A DNA stretch of 64,000 nucleotides from Lacipirellula limnantheis (GTDB taxonomy: Bacteria > Planctomycetota > Planctomycetia > Pirellulales > Lacipirellulaceae). The DNA lies in NCBI RefSeq assembly GCF_007746075.1, contig NZ_CP036339.1, positions 3,687,786 to 3,751,785 of the forward strand, read 5' to 3'. Under the pieces are notes generated by a model, which saw nothing but the letters and a program-made list of their open reading frames with translations, did not search any database and had not been told where the DNA came from. A program made the translations under genes and the position numbers. This document shows, one piece after another, positions 16,401-25,259 of this stretch. Position 1 is the first letter of the stretch. Every line of letters begins with the position of its first letter.

Positions 16401-17624
16401 ATGACGATGCTGCGGGTACTCATCGTAGACGACGACGCGGAGGCACTGTACCGGACGCAGCGGCTGCTCCGCGGGTATCGCAGCGATTGGCAAATGAAGT
16501 TTTGCTTCGGGCCCGAGCCCGCGCTCGATGCGCTGTCGCTCGAGGCGTACGACGTCGTCGTGGCCGATCTGAAAATGCCCGGCGCCGACGGCGGCGAACT
16601 CCTCGCCTGCGTGCGGGATCTCTATCCCGATGCCATTCGCCTGCTGGTTTGCAATCAGGCCGAACACAACGAACTGCTGCGGTCGATGGGCCCGGCCCAC
16701 CAATATCTGGCCAAGCCAGTCGATCCTGTCCTGTTCCGCGATTCCATCGCTCGCGCCGGCATCATCGGCAAGCGACTCTCGAAGCCCGGACTCAAGGCGC
16801 TGGTGTCGCAGATCAGCACGCTGCCCTCATTGCCGGCGGTGTTCGTCGAGCTAATGCGCGAATTGCGCGATCCTAACGCCTCGGTCCACCGGGTGGCCGA
16901 GTTGATCGGTTCCGACGTCGCGATGACGGCGAAGGTGCTGCAACTGGTCAACAGCTCGTTTTTCGGGCTTACCGTCCACGTCAAAGACGTCCACCACGCC
17001 GCGGCGCTGCTCGGGCTCAACGCCTTGAAGCCGCTCGTGTTGTCTGCCGGCGTCTTCCGCCAGCTGGAAGAGTCGCGCGTCCCCGCCGCGCTTGCCTCTC
17101 AAGTGCTGGAGCACAGCCTGGCCGTCGGTTGTCTGGCCAAGAAGCTCGCCGAGGCGGAAGGCCTTGATCGCGATCAGGCCGACAACGCGATGCTCGCGGG
17201 GATTCTCCACGACATTGGCAAACTGGTGCTGGCCGATTATTTCGGTCTCGAATACGCTCAGGTCTGCATGGCCGCGGAGACCGCCGATCTGCCGCTGCTC
17301 AACGCCGAACTCGATCAATTCTCGGCGTCCCACGCCGACATCGGCGGCTATCTGCTGGGGCTGTGGGGCTTGCCTCAAGAGTTGATCGAAGCGGTGGCCC
17401 TTCACCACGATCCGAGCGCCCACGAAGGGACGGAGTTCTCGCCCCTCACGGCCGTGCACGTGGCCAACGCCCTCGTGCACGCCACCGTCGAAGGCAATGA
17501 AGATCCCGAATCGCTGCGCATGGCGGCAAAATACGACCGCCGCTATCTCGCCCGCCTCCGCTGCGAACGCCGGATCTCCGAATGGGAAGCGATCGCCGTC
17601 GGCCTGGCGACGTGCCATTCGTAG
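16401..17624 (+). CDS. Response regulator with HDOD output domain
   Basis: The 407-residue protein has an N-terminal receiver domain (residues 3-120) with acidic pair Asp10-Asp11, phospho-acceptor Asp56 in VVVADLKMP and Lys105 in LAKPVD. An HDOD domain (about 150-350) follows, beginning LPSLPAVFVELM and containing ILHDIGKLVLADY. HDOD proteins regulate signalling, motility or cyclic-nucleotide responses, and the output here is unknown. The ATG at 16401 starts the receiver domain; the frame is open upstream but that part is not domain-like. No histidine kinase is adjacent. Confidence 0.88.
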   Translation: MTMLRVLIVDDDAEALYRTQRLLRGYRSDWQMKFCFGPEPALDALSLEAYDVVVADLKMPGADGGELLACVRDLYPDAIRLLVCNQAEHNELLRSMGPAHQYLAKPVDPVLFRDSIARAGIIGKRLSKPGLKALVSQISTLPSLPAVFVELMRELRDPNASVHRVAELIGSDVAMTAKVLQLVNSSFFGLTVHVKDVHHAAALLGLNALKPLVLSAGVFRQLEESRVPAALASQVLEHSLAVGCLAKKLAEAEGLDRDQADNAMLAGILHDIGKLVLADYFGLEYAQVCMAAETADLPLLNAELDQFSASHADIGGYLLGLWGLPQELIEAVALHHDPSAHEGTEFSPLTAVHVANALVHATVEGNEDPESLRMAAKYDRRYLARLRCERRISEWEAIAVGLATCHS

Positions 17625-17628
17625 CGGC

Positions 17629-18030
17629 TCACCAGCCGTTTTGCCGCAGGTAACGCTCCAGCGCCTCGCGTCGGAACCACTCGGCCGTCCAGCGCTCGTC
17701 GCTCGCAACATCGCGGAGTCGATCCGGCAGCAAGTAGGTCTGCGCTGCCAGCATCCGCCCATCGTCCAATTCGACGTGTAACTCGATTCGCTCGTAGAAG
17801 TCCGACTCATAGGCGTCGAGTGTCTCGAAGACTCGCGGCGAGAGATCGAAGACCACTATCCCGGCGGCGCACTCAGTCGACTCACTGGCAACCATGACGG
17901 GAAAGAGTTGCCCCGCCGCGCGATAGACCGCCATACCGCGCACTGTCGCCGGTGCAGCGCGAAACTCGTCACCGACGACCCGCTCCCAAATTTCCGGGAA
18001 CATCAACGTGCCGTAAGCGAAGAGATTCAT
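17629..18030 (-). CDS. Gamma-glutamylcyclotransferase-fold (AIG2-like) protein
   Basis: The 133-residue protein begins with the family motif LFAYGTLMFPEIW. It has AAGIVVFDLSPRVFETLDAYESDFYER, which contains the conserved Glu of the cyclotransferase active region. AIG2/GGCT-fold proteins cleave gamma-glutamyl amides or act on gamma-glutamylamines; the exact substrate cannot be predicted. It converges with the HDOD gene, with only 4 bases between stops. Confidence 0.85.
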   Translation of the reverse strand: MNLFAYGTLMFPEIWERVVGDEFRAAPATVRGMAVYRAAGQLFPVMVASESTECAAGIVVFDLSPRVFETLDAYESDFYERIELHVELDDGRMLAAQTYLLPDRLRDVASDERWTAEWFRREALERYLRQNGW

Positions 18031-18114
18031 CGCGAGGTTAAGCAGGATCGAGGGGCGTGGCTCCGCCGACGCGTGAACTCCGTTGGAAAGACAGCGACCT
18101 CGGTTCGCTGCCCG

Positions 18115-19530
18115 CTACCGCACATGATTCAACTTATTGAGCCCGTTATACGCCGCCACTTTGTAACACTCGGCGAGCGTCGGGAAGTTGAACACGTTGT
18201 TGATAAAAAACTCGGCGTCGCCATTGAGGGCCATCACCGCCTGGCCGATATGAATCAGCTCGGTAGCCCCGGTGCCGATGGCGTGGACGCCGAGAATCTT
18301 ATGCGTCTCCTGATGGATCAGCAGCTTCAGCATGCCAGAGTCGTCGCCCAGTAGCTTGCCGCGGGCAATCTCGCGGTAGTGAGCGATCCCTGATTCGTAA
18401 GGAATGCCTTCCGTGGTCAGCTGCTCTTCGGTCTTGCCGACCATCGAGATCTCCGGCACGGCATAGATGCCGTATGGAAAAAGACTCGTGTTGTAGTTGC
18501 CGACGTCGCACACGCCGAAGGCGTGGCAAATGGCCCGGCGACCTTGTTCCATTGCCGTCGACGCGAGCGAGGGGAAGCCGATGACGTCGCCGGCGGCGTA
18601 CACGTAGTCGACGTTGGTTTGATACTGCTCGTTGACGATCAGCCGTTCGCGATCGTCGAATTCGATGCCAACCCGGTCGAGTCCGAGCGACTTGCAAACG
18701 CCCTGGCGGCCGACGGCGTACAAGAGCGTTTCGGCCCGCAGCGTCTTGCCCGATTCAAGCTGCGCTTGCACCAAGTGGCGGAAGCGGCCGGTTTCAATTT
18801 CGACTTCCTCGATCTTGCTCACCTTCTCGCCGAGCCGCAGCGTGATTCCCTTCTGCCGCATGTGATACTGGAAGGCGTCGCTGATCTCGCGGTCGAGGAA
18901 GCCCAGCAGCCGATTGCTTCCCTCCACCAAAGTGACGCGCACGCCCAGCGTCGCCATGATGCAGGCGTACTCCGTGCCGATCACGCCGCCCCCCACGACG
19001 ATCATCGTCTTGGGCAGGTGATCGAGGCAGACAATCTCGTCGCTGGTAAAAATCGTGTGTTCATTGAACGGCACGTGCGAAGGCCGCGCCGGCTTCGTCC
19101 CGACCGCCAGCAGGAATTTGTCGGCGGCGATGATTTCGGTCGCGTCCGCCGTCTGAATCCGCACTTCGTGCGGACCTTCGAACTCCGCCCGGCCCCATAT
19201 GAGTTCGACGCCGTTCCGCTCGAACTGCTTGCGGATCACTTCCCACTCGTGCCGGATCACTTGCTGCGAAATGGCGGTCAGGTCGGCGATCGTGATGTTC
19301 TTCTTGACGTGGTGAGTGCTGCCGAACAGTCCCCGCTGATTGGCGCCCGTCAGATAGAGTGCCGCCTCGCGGAGCGCCTTCGACGGAATCGTTCCCGTGT
19401 TGATCTGAGCCCCGCCCAGGACCGAGTTCTTCTCGATGATGGCGACCCGCTTGCCGAGCTTCGCCGCCTGGATCGCGCCCTTTTGCCCGGCGGGACCGGT
19501 ACCAATGATGATGCAGTCGTATTGCTTCAT
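18115..19530 (-). CDS. sthA: Soluble pyridine nucleotide transhydrogenase
   Basis: This 471-residue flavoprotein (Si-specific NAD(P)+ transhydrogenase) exchanges reducing power between NADPH and NAD. It has the FAD Rossmann motif IIIGTGPAGQKGA and the NAD(P) motif VVGGGVIGTEYA. The segment INTGTIPSKALREA corresponds to the redox-disulfide region of dihydrolipoamide dehydrogenases but has no cysteines. This distinguishes SthA from Lpd. The C-terminal dimerisation domain (IGTGATELIHIGQA) is complete. The ATG at 19530 starts directly before the FAD fold. Confidence 0.93.
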   Translation of the reverse strand: MKQYDCIIIGTGPAGQKGAIQAAKLGKRVAIIEKNSVLGGAQINTGTIPSKALREAALYLTGANQRGLFGSTHHVKKNITIADLTAISQQVIRHEWEVIRKQFERNGVELIWGRAEFEGPHEVRIQTADATEIIAADKFLLAVGTKPARPSHVPFNEHTIFTSDEIVCLDHLPKTMIVVGGGVIGTEYACIMATLGVRVTLVEGSNRLLGFLDREISDAFQYHMRQKGITLRLGEKVSKIEEVEIETGRFRHLVQAQLESGKTLRAETLLYAVGRQGVCKSLGLDRVGIEFDDRERLIVNEQYQTNVDYVYAAGDVIGFPSLASTAMEQGRRAICHAFGVCDVGNYNTSLFPYGIYAVPEISMVGKTEEQLTTEGIPYESGIAHYREIARGKLLGDDSGMLKLLIHQETHKILGVHAIGTGATELIHIGQAVMALNGDAEFFINNVFNFPTLAECYKVAAYNGLNKLNHVR

Positions 19531-19818
19531 GACACGCCAATGTCCCCCTCGCTTCAAGGGAGGGGTTAGGGGAGGGATTCGCAGCCCATGGCTGGACTTT
19601 ACGGCGCCAAGGCTAGCCTTTGCCGCCGCATCGTGGAAATCGGCCCATCCTCTGGGCCGACTTCAAGCAGGAAAACTTTGCCGTTACTACCGGACGGGCA
19701 AGGGGCGTAAGGGCGGCCGGTCGTACCGGTCGTGCGGCGTCTGCCGCCAGGTGGGAACCAAAGTATACAATGGCGGGCCATCCTCGGTTAGTCGTCACAT
19801 CGAGCGCCGCACGCCGCC

Positions 19819-21165
19819 ATGTCCCTCTTCGAAGCCGCCGAAGCTGAAAATCGCCGCACCGCGCAACCCCTCGCCGCGCGCATGCGCCCGCGGACGCTCG
19901 CCGAGTTCGCCGGGCAGCAGCACTTCCTGGGCGAAGGAAAGCTGCTCCGGCGCTTGATCAAGGCCGACCGCCTGACGGCCCTGTTGTTCTACGGTCCTCC
20001 CGGCACCGGCAAGACGACGCTGGCACACCTCCTGGCGCGCGAAACGCGCGCTCGCTTTCGGCAACTCAATGCGGTGACCAGCGGCGTGAAGGAACTGCGC
20101 GCCGTTCTCGACGAAGCCCGCGACGCCCTCTCCGCGGAGGCGACGCGGACGCTGTTGTTCATCGACGAGATCCACCGGTTCAACAAAGCCCAGCAAGACG
20201 CCTTGCTGCCCGACGTGGAGGAGGGCGCAGTGATCCTGGTCGGCGCCACCACCGCCAATCCCTTTTTCGCGGTGAACGATGCGCTCGTGAGCCGCTCACG
20301 CGTCTTCGAATTCCAGCCCCTCGGCGTCGACGACGTCAAGCAGGTCCTGCGCCGCGCCATTGCCGACAAGCAAAACGGCCTTGGCCGACTGCCGATTGAA
20401 GCCGACGACGACGCCCTGGAGTTTCTCGCCCAAGTGTCCGACGGCGACGCGCGTCAGGCGCTTTCCGCTCTCGAAATCGGCGTTCTGTCTTCCGACGAGC
20501 GGCCCATTCGTTTCACCCGCGACCTCGCTGCCGAGAGCGTCCAGCGGAAAGCGATTCAATACGACGCCAACGGCGATTCTCACTACGATTCGATCAGCGC
20601 CCTGATCAAATCCATCCGTGGCAGCGATCCCGACGCGGGCATGTACTGGCTCGCCCGCATGCTCGAAGGGGGAGAGGACGTTCGCTTCCTCTGCCGTCGG
20701 CTCGTCATTCTGGCAAGCGAGGACGTCGGCAATGCCGATCCCCAGGCGCTCGCCATCGCCGTCGCCACGATGCAGGCGTGCGAGTTCGTCGGCCTGCCGG
20801 AGTGCCAGCTTTCGCTGGCGCAGTGCGTCGCCTACCTCGCCTGCGCGCCCAAATCAAATGCCGCCACGATCGCGATTGGCGAAGCTCGCGGCGACGTACG
20901 CGAGGGACGGCTCGTTCCAGTGCCGACTCACCTGCGCGACGGTCACTATGCCGGCGCCAAACGCCTCGGTCATGGCGCCGGCTACGAATATGCCCACGAC
21001 GCCCCGGGCGGCGTCGCCGCCCAGGACTATCTCGGCGTCGAGCGCGAGTACTACCGCCCGGTCGATCGCGGTTTCGAGGCAGAGTTAGCGGTTCGCCTGG
21101 AATCGATCCGTAGCACGCTTCGCCAAGCCCGCAAGTCGTCCCAATCCCCATCTCCCCCGGAATAA
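19819..21165 (+). CDS. rarA: Replication-associated recombination protein A
   Basis: The 448-residue AAA+ ATPase belongs to the RarA/MgsA/WRNIP1 family, which acts at stalled replication forks. The Walker A motif is GPPGTGKT (59-66) and Walker B is LFIDEIHRF. RPRTLAEFAGQQHFLG at the start and the C-terminal HYAGAKRLGHGAGYEYAH block are diagnostic. It is divergent from sthA with about 290 bases between them. Confidence 0.95.
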   Translation: MSLFEAAEAENRRTAQPLAARMRPRTLAEFAGQQHFLGEGKLLRRLIKADRLTALLFYGPPGTGKTTLAHLLARETRARFRQLNAVTSGVKELRAVLDEARDALSAEATRTLLFIDEIHRFNKAQQDALLPDVEEGAVILVGATTANPFFAVNDALVSRSRVFEFQPLGVDDVKQVLRRAIADKQNGLGRLPIEADDDALEFLAQVSDGDARQALSALEIGVLSSDERPIRFTRDLAAESVQRKAIQYDANGDSHYDSISALIKSIRGSDPDAGMYWLARMLEGGEDVRFLCRRLVILASEDVGNADPQALAIAVATMQACEFVGLPECQLSLAQCVAYLACAPKSNAATIAIGEARGDVREGRLVPVPTHLRDGHYAGAKRLGHGAGYEYAHDAPGGVAAQDYLGVEREYYRPVDRGFEAELAVRLESIRSTLRQARKSSQSPSPPE

Positions 21166-21306
21166 ATCCCACCGATTTTGCTGGATTTTCTTGACGAACC
21201 GCACCCGTAAGTGGCAAGCTTGTAGGGGCTGCCTGCGGACTCGCCTCCGCCCGAGCCTCTTCTTCAACGTCACAGTCGCGGCCGTTGGCCGCTGGGGAGC
21301 TTTCAC

Positions 21307-22329
21307 ATGTCACGATTCGCGGTCGCCGCACTCTGCGCGGCGTTGGTCGCCCCCGTCGTTCAAGCTCAGCAACCGGCAGCGTCGGCGCCGACCAAGCCTT
21401 CGCAGACGTCTCCAACCCCTCCCGCGGCCGCTTCGAAGTCGGCGCCGCCGGCGGCTGACGACACGGTCGCGGTGCAACAAGCAATGGCCGCCTACATCGA
21501 AGCCTTCAATCGGCACGATTCAGAGGCGCTCCTCGATCTCTGGTCGCCGACCGGCACGTATGTGAACAAGGAAACGGGCGAGCGTTCATCCGGGCGCGAG
21601 GCCCTCGCGACGGATTTTGCCAAAGTCTTCGCCGCGACCCCGGAGATTGAGCTCAGCGGCGGCATCGACGCTGTTCGCGTGATTGGCGGCGATACGGCGA
21701 TCGTCGACGGCGTCACCACCGTCGTCGTGCCAAATGTCGAACCGGCGGTCTCCGCCTACAGCGCTATTTTCGTGAAGCAAGACGGCAAGTGGCTCCTCGA
21801 CACCGTTCACGAGTCCGACCTGCCGACCCCCGAAACGCCGCGGCAAGCCTTGCAGCCGCTCGAGTGGATGGTCGGCGCCTGGCAAGACGAATCCGACACG
21901 GCAACCGTCAGTTCCGTCATGCGCTGGTCCCCCAGCGAGGCGTTTCTCATCCGCTCATACGACGTCATTCGTGAAGATGAAGAGCCGTTCCAAGGTCAGC
22001 AGATCATCGGTTGGGATCCGGCCGCGAAGCAAATTCGGTCGTGGACGTTCAACTCCGACGGGTCATTCGGCGAAGGGGTCTGGTCGAAAAACGGCGCCGA
22101 GTGGATCGTCCGCAAGTCGGAGACGCTCGCCGACGGTCGGCTCGCGTCGGGGACGCAGGTCATCACGCAGATTGACGCCGACACGGTCACCGTTCAGACG
22201 ATCGCCAAGGAAATCGACGGCGTACTAGAGCCGACCGCCGACCCGGTAACGATGAAGCGCGTCGCCGAAACGACCGCTGCCGCCGCGTCACCGGCTGCTG
22301 CAGCCCCAGCGACAGGAGCGGCGCGATGA
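21307..22329 (+). CDS. Secreted SnoaL-like (DUF4440/SgcJ-type) protein
   Basis: The 340-residue protein has a signal peptide (about 20 residues ending VQAQ) and an Ala/Pro/Ser-rich linker. A SnoaL-like cone domain follows (about residues 55-165, from QQAMAAYIEAFNRHDSEALLDLW to GKWLLDTVHES). A second domain of unknown type covers about residues 180-310. DUF4440/SgcJ domains often bind small ligands, and an enzymatic role here is not shown. The stop overlaps the start of the next gene by 4 bases (ATGA), so the two products are translationally coupled and probably function together. Confidence 0.72.
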   Translation: MSRFAVAALCAALVAPVVQAQQPAASAPTKPSQTSPTPPAAASKSAPPAADDTVAVQQAMAAYIEAFNRHDSEALLDLWSPTGTYVNKETGERSSGREALATDFAKVFAATPEIELSGGIDAVRVIGGDTAIVDGVTTVVVPNVEPAVSAYSAIFVKQDGKWLLDTVHESDLPTPETPRQALQPLEWMVGAWQDESDTATVSSVMRWSPSEAFLIRSYDVIREDEEPFQGQQIIGWDPAAKQIRSWTFNSDGSFGEGVWSKNGAEWIVRKSETLADGRLASGTQVITQIDADTVTVQTIAKEIDGVLEPTADPVTMKRVAETTAAAASPAAAAPATGAAR

Positions 22330-24377
22330 GGAAGCTCACCACGATATTCTTGGCGGCCTGCCTGATTGGGGTCATGTCGCTAGACCAAGCAACGGCTCGC
22401 CCTGGCGGCGGAGGGGGCGGGGGCTTCGGCGGCGGCCACGGCGGCGGCGGCGGCGGTGCGCGCATGGGAGGAGGCGGCGGCGGTGCCATGCGCGGCGGCG
22501 GGGGCGGCGGGATGTCGCGACCCACCAGCGTCCCGCACATGTCGAGTTCGCGGCCGGCTGTCAGTCGCCCAGCCCCGAGCGGCCCGTCGATGAGTCGCCC
22601 GGCGGGCGGCGGCGGCGGCGGCGGCGGCATGCAGCGTCCGTCCATGCCGACCACGCGTCCCTCGACGCCCAACATGAATCGCCCCTCCGGCGGGATGCGC
22701 CCTAGCATGCCATCGTACGGCGGCGCTGGAAATCGCCCCAACTTTGGCGGCGGCGGTTCCGCTTCGCGCCCCGACACCAGCTTGCCCAGCGTTGGCGCGA
22801 GCCGTCCCTCGACGCGCCCGGGCGGCGCCGGCGGATCGGGACGGCCCAGCTTTGAATTTCCCAGCGGCAGCCGTCCCGGCGGCGATCGTCCGCAGCTTGG
22901 GGGGACGCCGGGCGGGCAACGCCCGCAGCCCGGCACTCGTCCCGGCGGCGTCGAACGCCCCGGCGCTGGCACTCGGCCCGCCCCTGGTACGCGACCGACG
23001 CCCGGCGATCGTCCCAATTTCGCCGGCAACCGGCCCGGCCAAGGCGCCGGAACTCGTCCCGGCACGCGCCCCGGCGGTCCCTCCGCCGGCGACTTGGGCG
23101 ACTTTTTGGGAATGAATCGTCCGATTTCACCCGGCCCAGGGGGCCGGCCCGGCGCCGGCAATCGTCCCGGCGATGGCGGCCTGGCCGAAAATCGTCCCGT
23201 CACTCGACCGGGAACTCTACCCGGCGACCTCACCCGCCCCGGCGGACGGCCGGGCGATGGCAACCTACCCGGCCGTCCTGGCGAGGGGAACCGCCCCGGC
23301 AGACCCGGCGACGGAAATCTTCCCGGGAGACCGGGAGAAGGAAACCGTCCTGGTCGCCCAGGCGAGGGCGATCGACCAGGCCGTCCTGGCGAGGGCGATC
23401 GACCGGGCCGACCCGGTGACGGCAATCGACCATGGCGTCCAGGCGACGACAACTGGTCGAATCGCCCCGGCTGGACCAACGCCATTCATACGCGGCCCGG
23501 TTGGTCGAATATCAACAACGGCACGATCAACAACATCAACAACAACTGGAATACGGTGATCAATCGCCCGGGCAGCGATTGGTGGCGGCCGCGCCCCGAC
23601 TGGGTCAACGATCGCAATAATTGGGGCAACGGCGTCCGCAATAACTGGCATCACAACTATTGGAACAACGGCTGGTTCAACAATAACTGGTGGAACGGCC
23701 GCTGGAACAACTGGAACGGCTGGCACTACGGCTACGGCTGGGGCAACAACGGTTGGAATTACTGGTGGACCGTTCCGACGTGGGGCGCCCTCAACAATTG
23801 GTTCGTCTGGGGCACTCCCGGAACCGCCTACTGGCAACAGCCGATCTACTACGACTACGGCCCCGGCGGCAACGTCACATTTCAGGACAACTCGGTCTAC
23901 ATCGGCGGGCAGCAAATCGCCTCGACGGCCGACTTTGCCGCGAGCGCGGCTGCGCTAGCCACGGTCCCGCCGCCCGCCAGCCAGGAGGAAGCCGAGGCCG
24001 CCGAGTGGATGCCGCTCGGCACCTTCGCCCTCTCCACCAGCGAGAAGGAAACCGATCCGTCGCGCGTCCTGCAACTGGCCGTCGACCGGCAAGGCGTCAT
24101 CAGCGGCACGCTCTACAACACGAGCACCGACCAGACGCAAGCGATCCAGGGCCAGGTCGACAAAGAGACGCAGCGCGTCGCGTTCCGCATCGGCGACAAC
24201 GAGAACATCGTTGCCGAGACGGGCCTGTATAACCTGACGCAGCCCGAGGCGCAGTTGCTTGTCCATTACGGAACCGCGCGAACCGAAACGTTTCTGCTCG
24301 TTCGTCTCGACCCGCCGCCAGACGACGGCACAGGAGCAGCGACCGGCGCGACCAAAGCCGCAGCCCCCGCCCAGTAG
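22326..24377 (+). CDS. Low-complexity surface protein (mu-protocadherin-type)
   Basis: The 683-residue exported protein has a signal peptide, a poly-Gly region (about residues 25-62) and an Arg/Pro/Gly/Ser region. Tandem six-residue repeats of the form RPG(D/E)GN follow (about 290-365), then an Asn/Trp/Tyr-rich stretch (380-510) and a folded C-terminal domain (about 530-675). Planctomycete proteins of this kind have been labelled 'mu-protocadherin putative cell-surface protein'. Function is unknown; an adhesive or matrix role is an inference. It is coupled to the SnoaL-like gene. Repeats at DNA level (23240-23450) may make its length variable between strains. Confidence 0.75.
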   Translation: MRKLTTIFLAACLIGVMSLDQATARPGGGGGGGFGGGHGGGGGGARMGGGGGGAMRGGGGGGMSRPTSVPHMSSSRPAVSRPAPSGPSMSRPAGGGGGGGGMQRPSMPTTRPSTPNMNRPSGGMRPSMPSYGGAGNRPNFGGGGSASRPDTSLPSVGASRPSTRPGGAGGSGRPSFEFPSGSRPGGDRPQLGGTPGGQRPQPGTRPGGVERPGAGTRPAPGTRPTPGDRPNFAGNRPGQGAGTRPGTRPGGPSAGDLGDFLGMNRPISPGPGGRPGAGNRPGDGGLAENRPVTRPGTLPGDLTRPGGRPGDGNLPGRPGEGNRPGRPGDGNLPGRPGEGNRPGRPGEGDRPGRPGEGDRPGRPGDGNRPWRPGDDNWSNRPGWTNAIHTRPGWSNINNGTINNINNNWNTVINRPGSDWWRPRPDWVNDRNNWGNGVRNNWHHNYWNNGWFNNNWWNGRWNNWNGWHYGYGWGNNGWNYWWTVPTWGALNNWFVWGTPGTAYWQQPIYYDYGPGGNVTFQDNSVYIGGQQIASTADFAASAAALATVPPPASQEEAEAAEWMPLGTFALSTSEKETDPSRVLQLAVDRQGVISGTLYNTSTDQTQAIQGQVDKETQRVAFRIGDNENIVAETGLYNLTQPEAQLLVHYGTARTETFLLVRLDPPPDDGTGAATGATKAAAPAQ

Positions 24378-24426
24378 TAAGATCTCTCGCTAACGAGCGA
24401 CAAGAACCCTCGCGCGATCGGCCCAA

Positions 24427-24555
24427 ATAGCCGGATCGCCACGCGATCCGGTCGCCCCACCGGACGGCGTGGCCGTCCGGCTATCGGCTTGCGCCGTTGC
24501 AGTTCATTGCTCAGCATCCGCTGCCCACTGCCCACTGCCCACTGCCCAGTGCACG
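24427..24555. repeat. Compound hairpin plus ACTGCCC tandem repeat
   Basis: The segment 24427-24484 is a palindrome opening with ATAGCCGGA and closing with TCCGGCTAT, and it contains two inner stems (GGATCGCCACGCGATCC and ACCGGACGGCGTGGCCGTCC). About 35 bases later, at 24521-24550, lie about four tandem copies of the heptamer CTGCCCA. The region lies between the convergent surface-protein gene and mntR and may serve as terminator for both. Confidence 0.6.
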
Positions 24556-24566
24556 CTGCACACCGC

Positions 24567-24989
24567 CTACTTCCCCTGCAACTGCTCCGTCAACCGCCGG
24601 AAGCAGTCCAGCGTCTGCTTGCTCACGTGGTGCTCGATCCCTTCGGTATCAATCGCCGCGACCTTTTCCGTGACGCCGATGGCGAGCAGAAACTGGTAGA
24701 CGATCTCATGCTGGCGCCGCGACTTCGCCGCCAACTGCCGCCCCGCCTCCGTTAGTTCCAACGGCCCATACGGCTCGCTCGTCACCAGTCCTTCGCGCTT
24801 CAGCCGGGCGATGACCTTGGTCACGGTCACGTGGCTGACGTCGAATTGCCGCGACAAATCGACCACGCGACACCGCCCCGACGAGCCGTTCACCTCGTCA
24901 ATCGCTTCCACATAGTCCTCGGCCGTCTCTTGCGCGTGGTCGTGCCGCGTCCGGCGATGGCGGTCGGAAATGGCGGGCGTCTTGCTCAT
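24567..24989 (-). CDS. mntR: Manganese-responsive regulator MntR
   Basis: The 140-residue DtxR-family repressor has a winged helix (about 20-80, with recognition helix DVSHVTVTKVIARLKREGLV). The metal and dimerisation region includes HEIVYQFLLAIGV (His94) and DTEGIEHHVS (Glu116, Glu119, His120), matching the Mn ligands of MntR. The frame also has an ATG at 25049, but that codon lies inside a TGTAGC palindrome. I prefer the ATG at 24989, which starts as known MntR proteins do. The downstream metal transporter genes and the nearby palindromes support the Mn role. Confidence 0.88.
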   Translation of the reverse strand: MSKTPAISDRHRRTRHDHAQETAEDYVEAIDEVNGSSGRCRVVDLSRQFDVSHVTVTKVIARLKREGLVTSEPYGPLELTEAGRQLAAKSRRQHEIVYQFLLAIGVTEKVAAIDTEGIEHHVSKQTLDCFRRLTEQLQGK

Positions 24990-25040
24990 TGCTAGCACGA
25001 AAGAGTTGAAATTGTCGCTGCCGACGTTCGGTCCCGTGTG

Positions 25041-25056
25041 TGTAGCCATTGCTACA
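25041..25056. promoter_or_regulatory. Palindromic operator, likely MntR box 1
   Basis: TGTAGCCATTGCTACA is a perfect 6-4-6 palindrome in its arms. It lies 52 bases upstream of the preferred mntR start and 204 bases upstream of the divergent outer-membrane gene, so it could control both. Near-identical sites occur at 26198 and 26227. Assignment to MntR is inference from position and dyad form. Confidence 0.7.
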
Positions 25057-25259
25057 AAAATGGCGATCGCGATTCAGGGCCAGGCGATCCCGCGCCGATA
25101 TCTTGGTTGCTAGCCCGGAGTCGCCGTTTGCCGCCACAGCGTCTCCCTAGTGTACTCAAGCCCGCGGAAAGTTGCAGTTGGTTGCCCGGCCGGCAGGTTC
25201 GGCGTCGTTGGAGATTGATCAATCACAGCTTCAAAGATGCCGCTGCCCGGAGCCAACCA

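Noticed and set aside
22900..23450. Possible CRISPR or minisatellite array
   Set aside because: The repeats are codon-phased RPG(D/E)GN-type units inside a coding frame without regular spacers or direct repeat-spacer structure.
22187..23485. Long - strand frame rich in Pro, Gly and Arg opposite the surface protein
   Set aside because: The sense strand is low-complexity with a repeated codon pattern, so the complement stays open by chance. It has no start context or domain, and the sense protein has a signal peptide.
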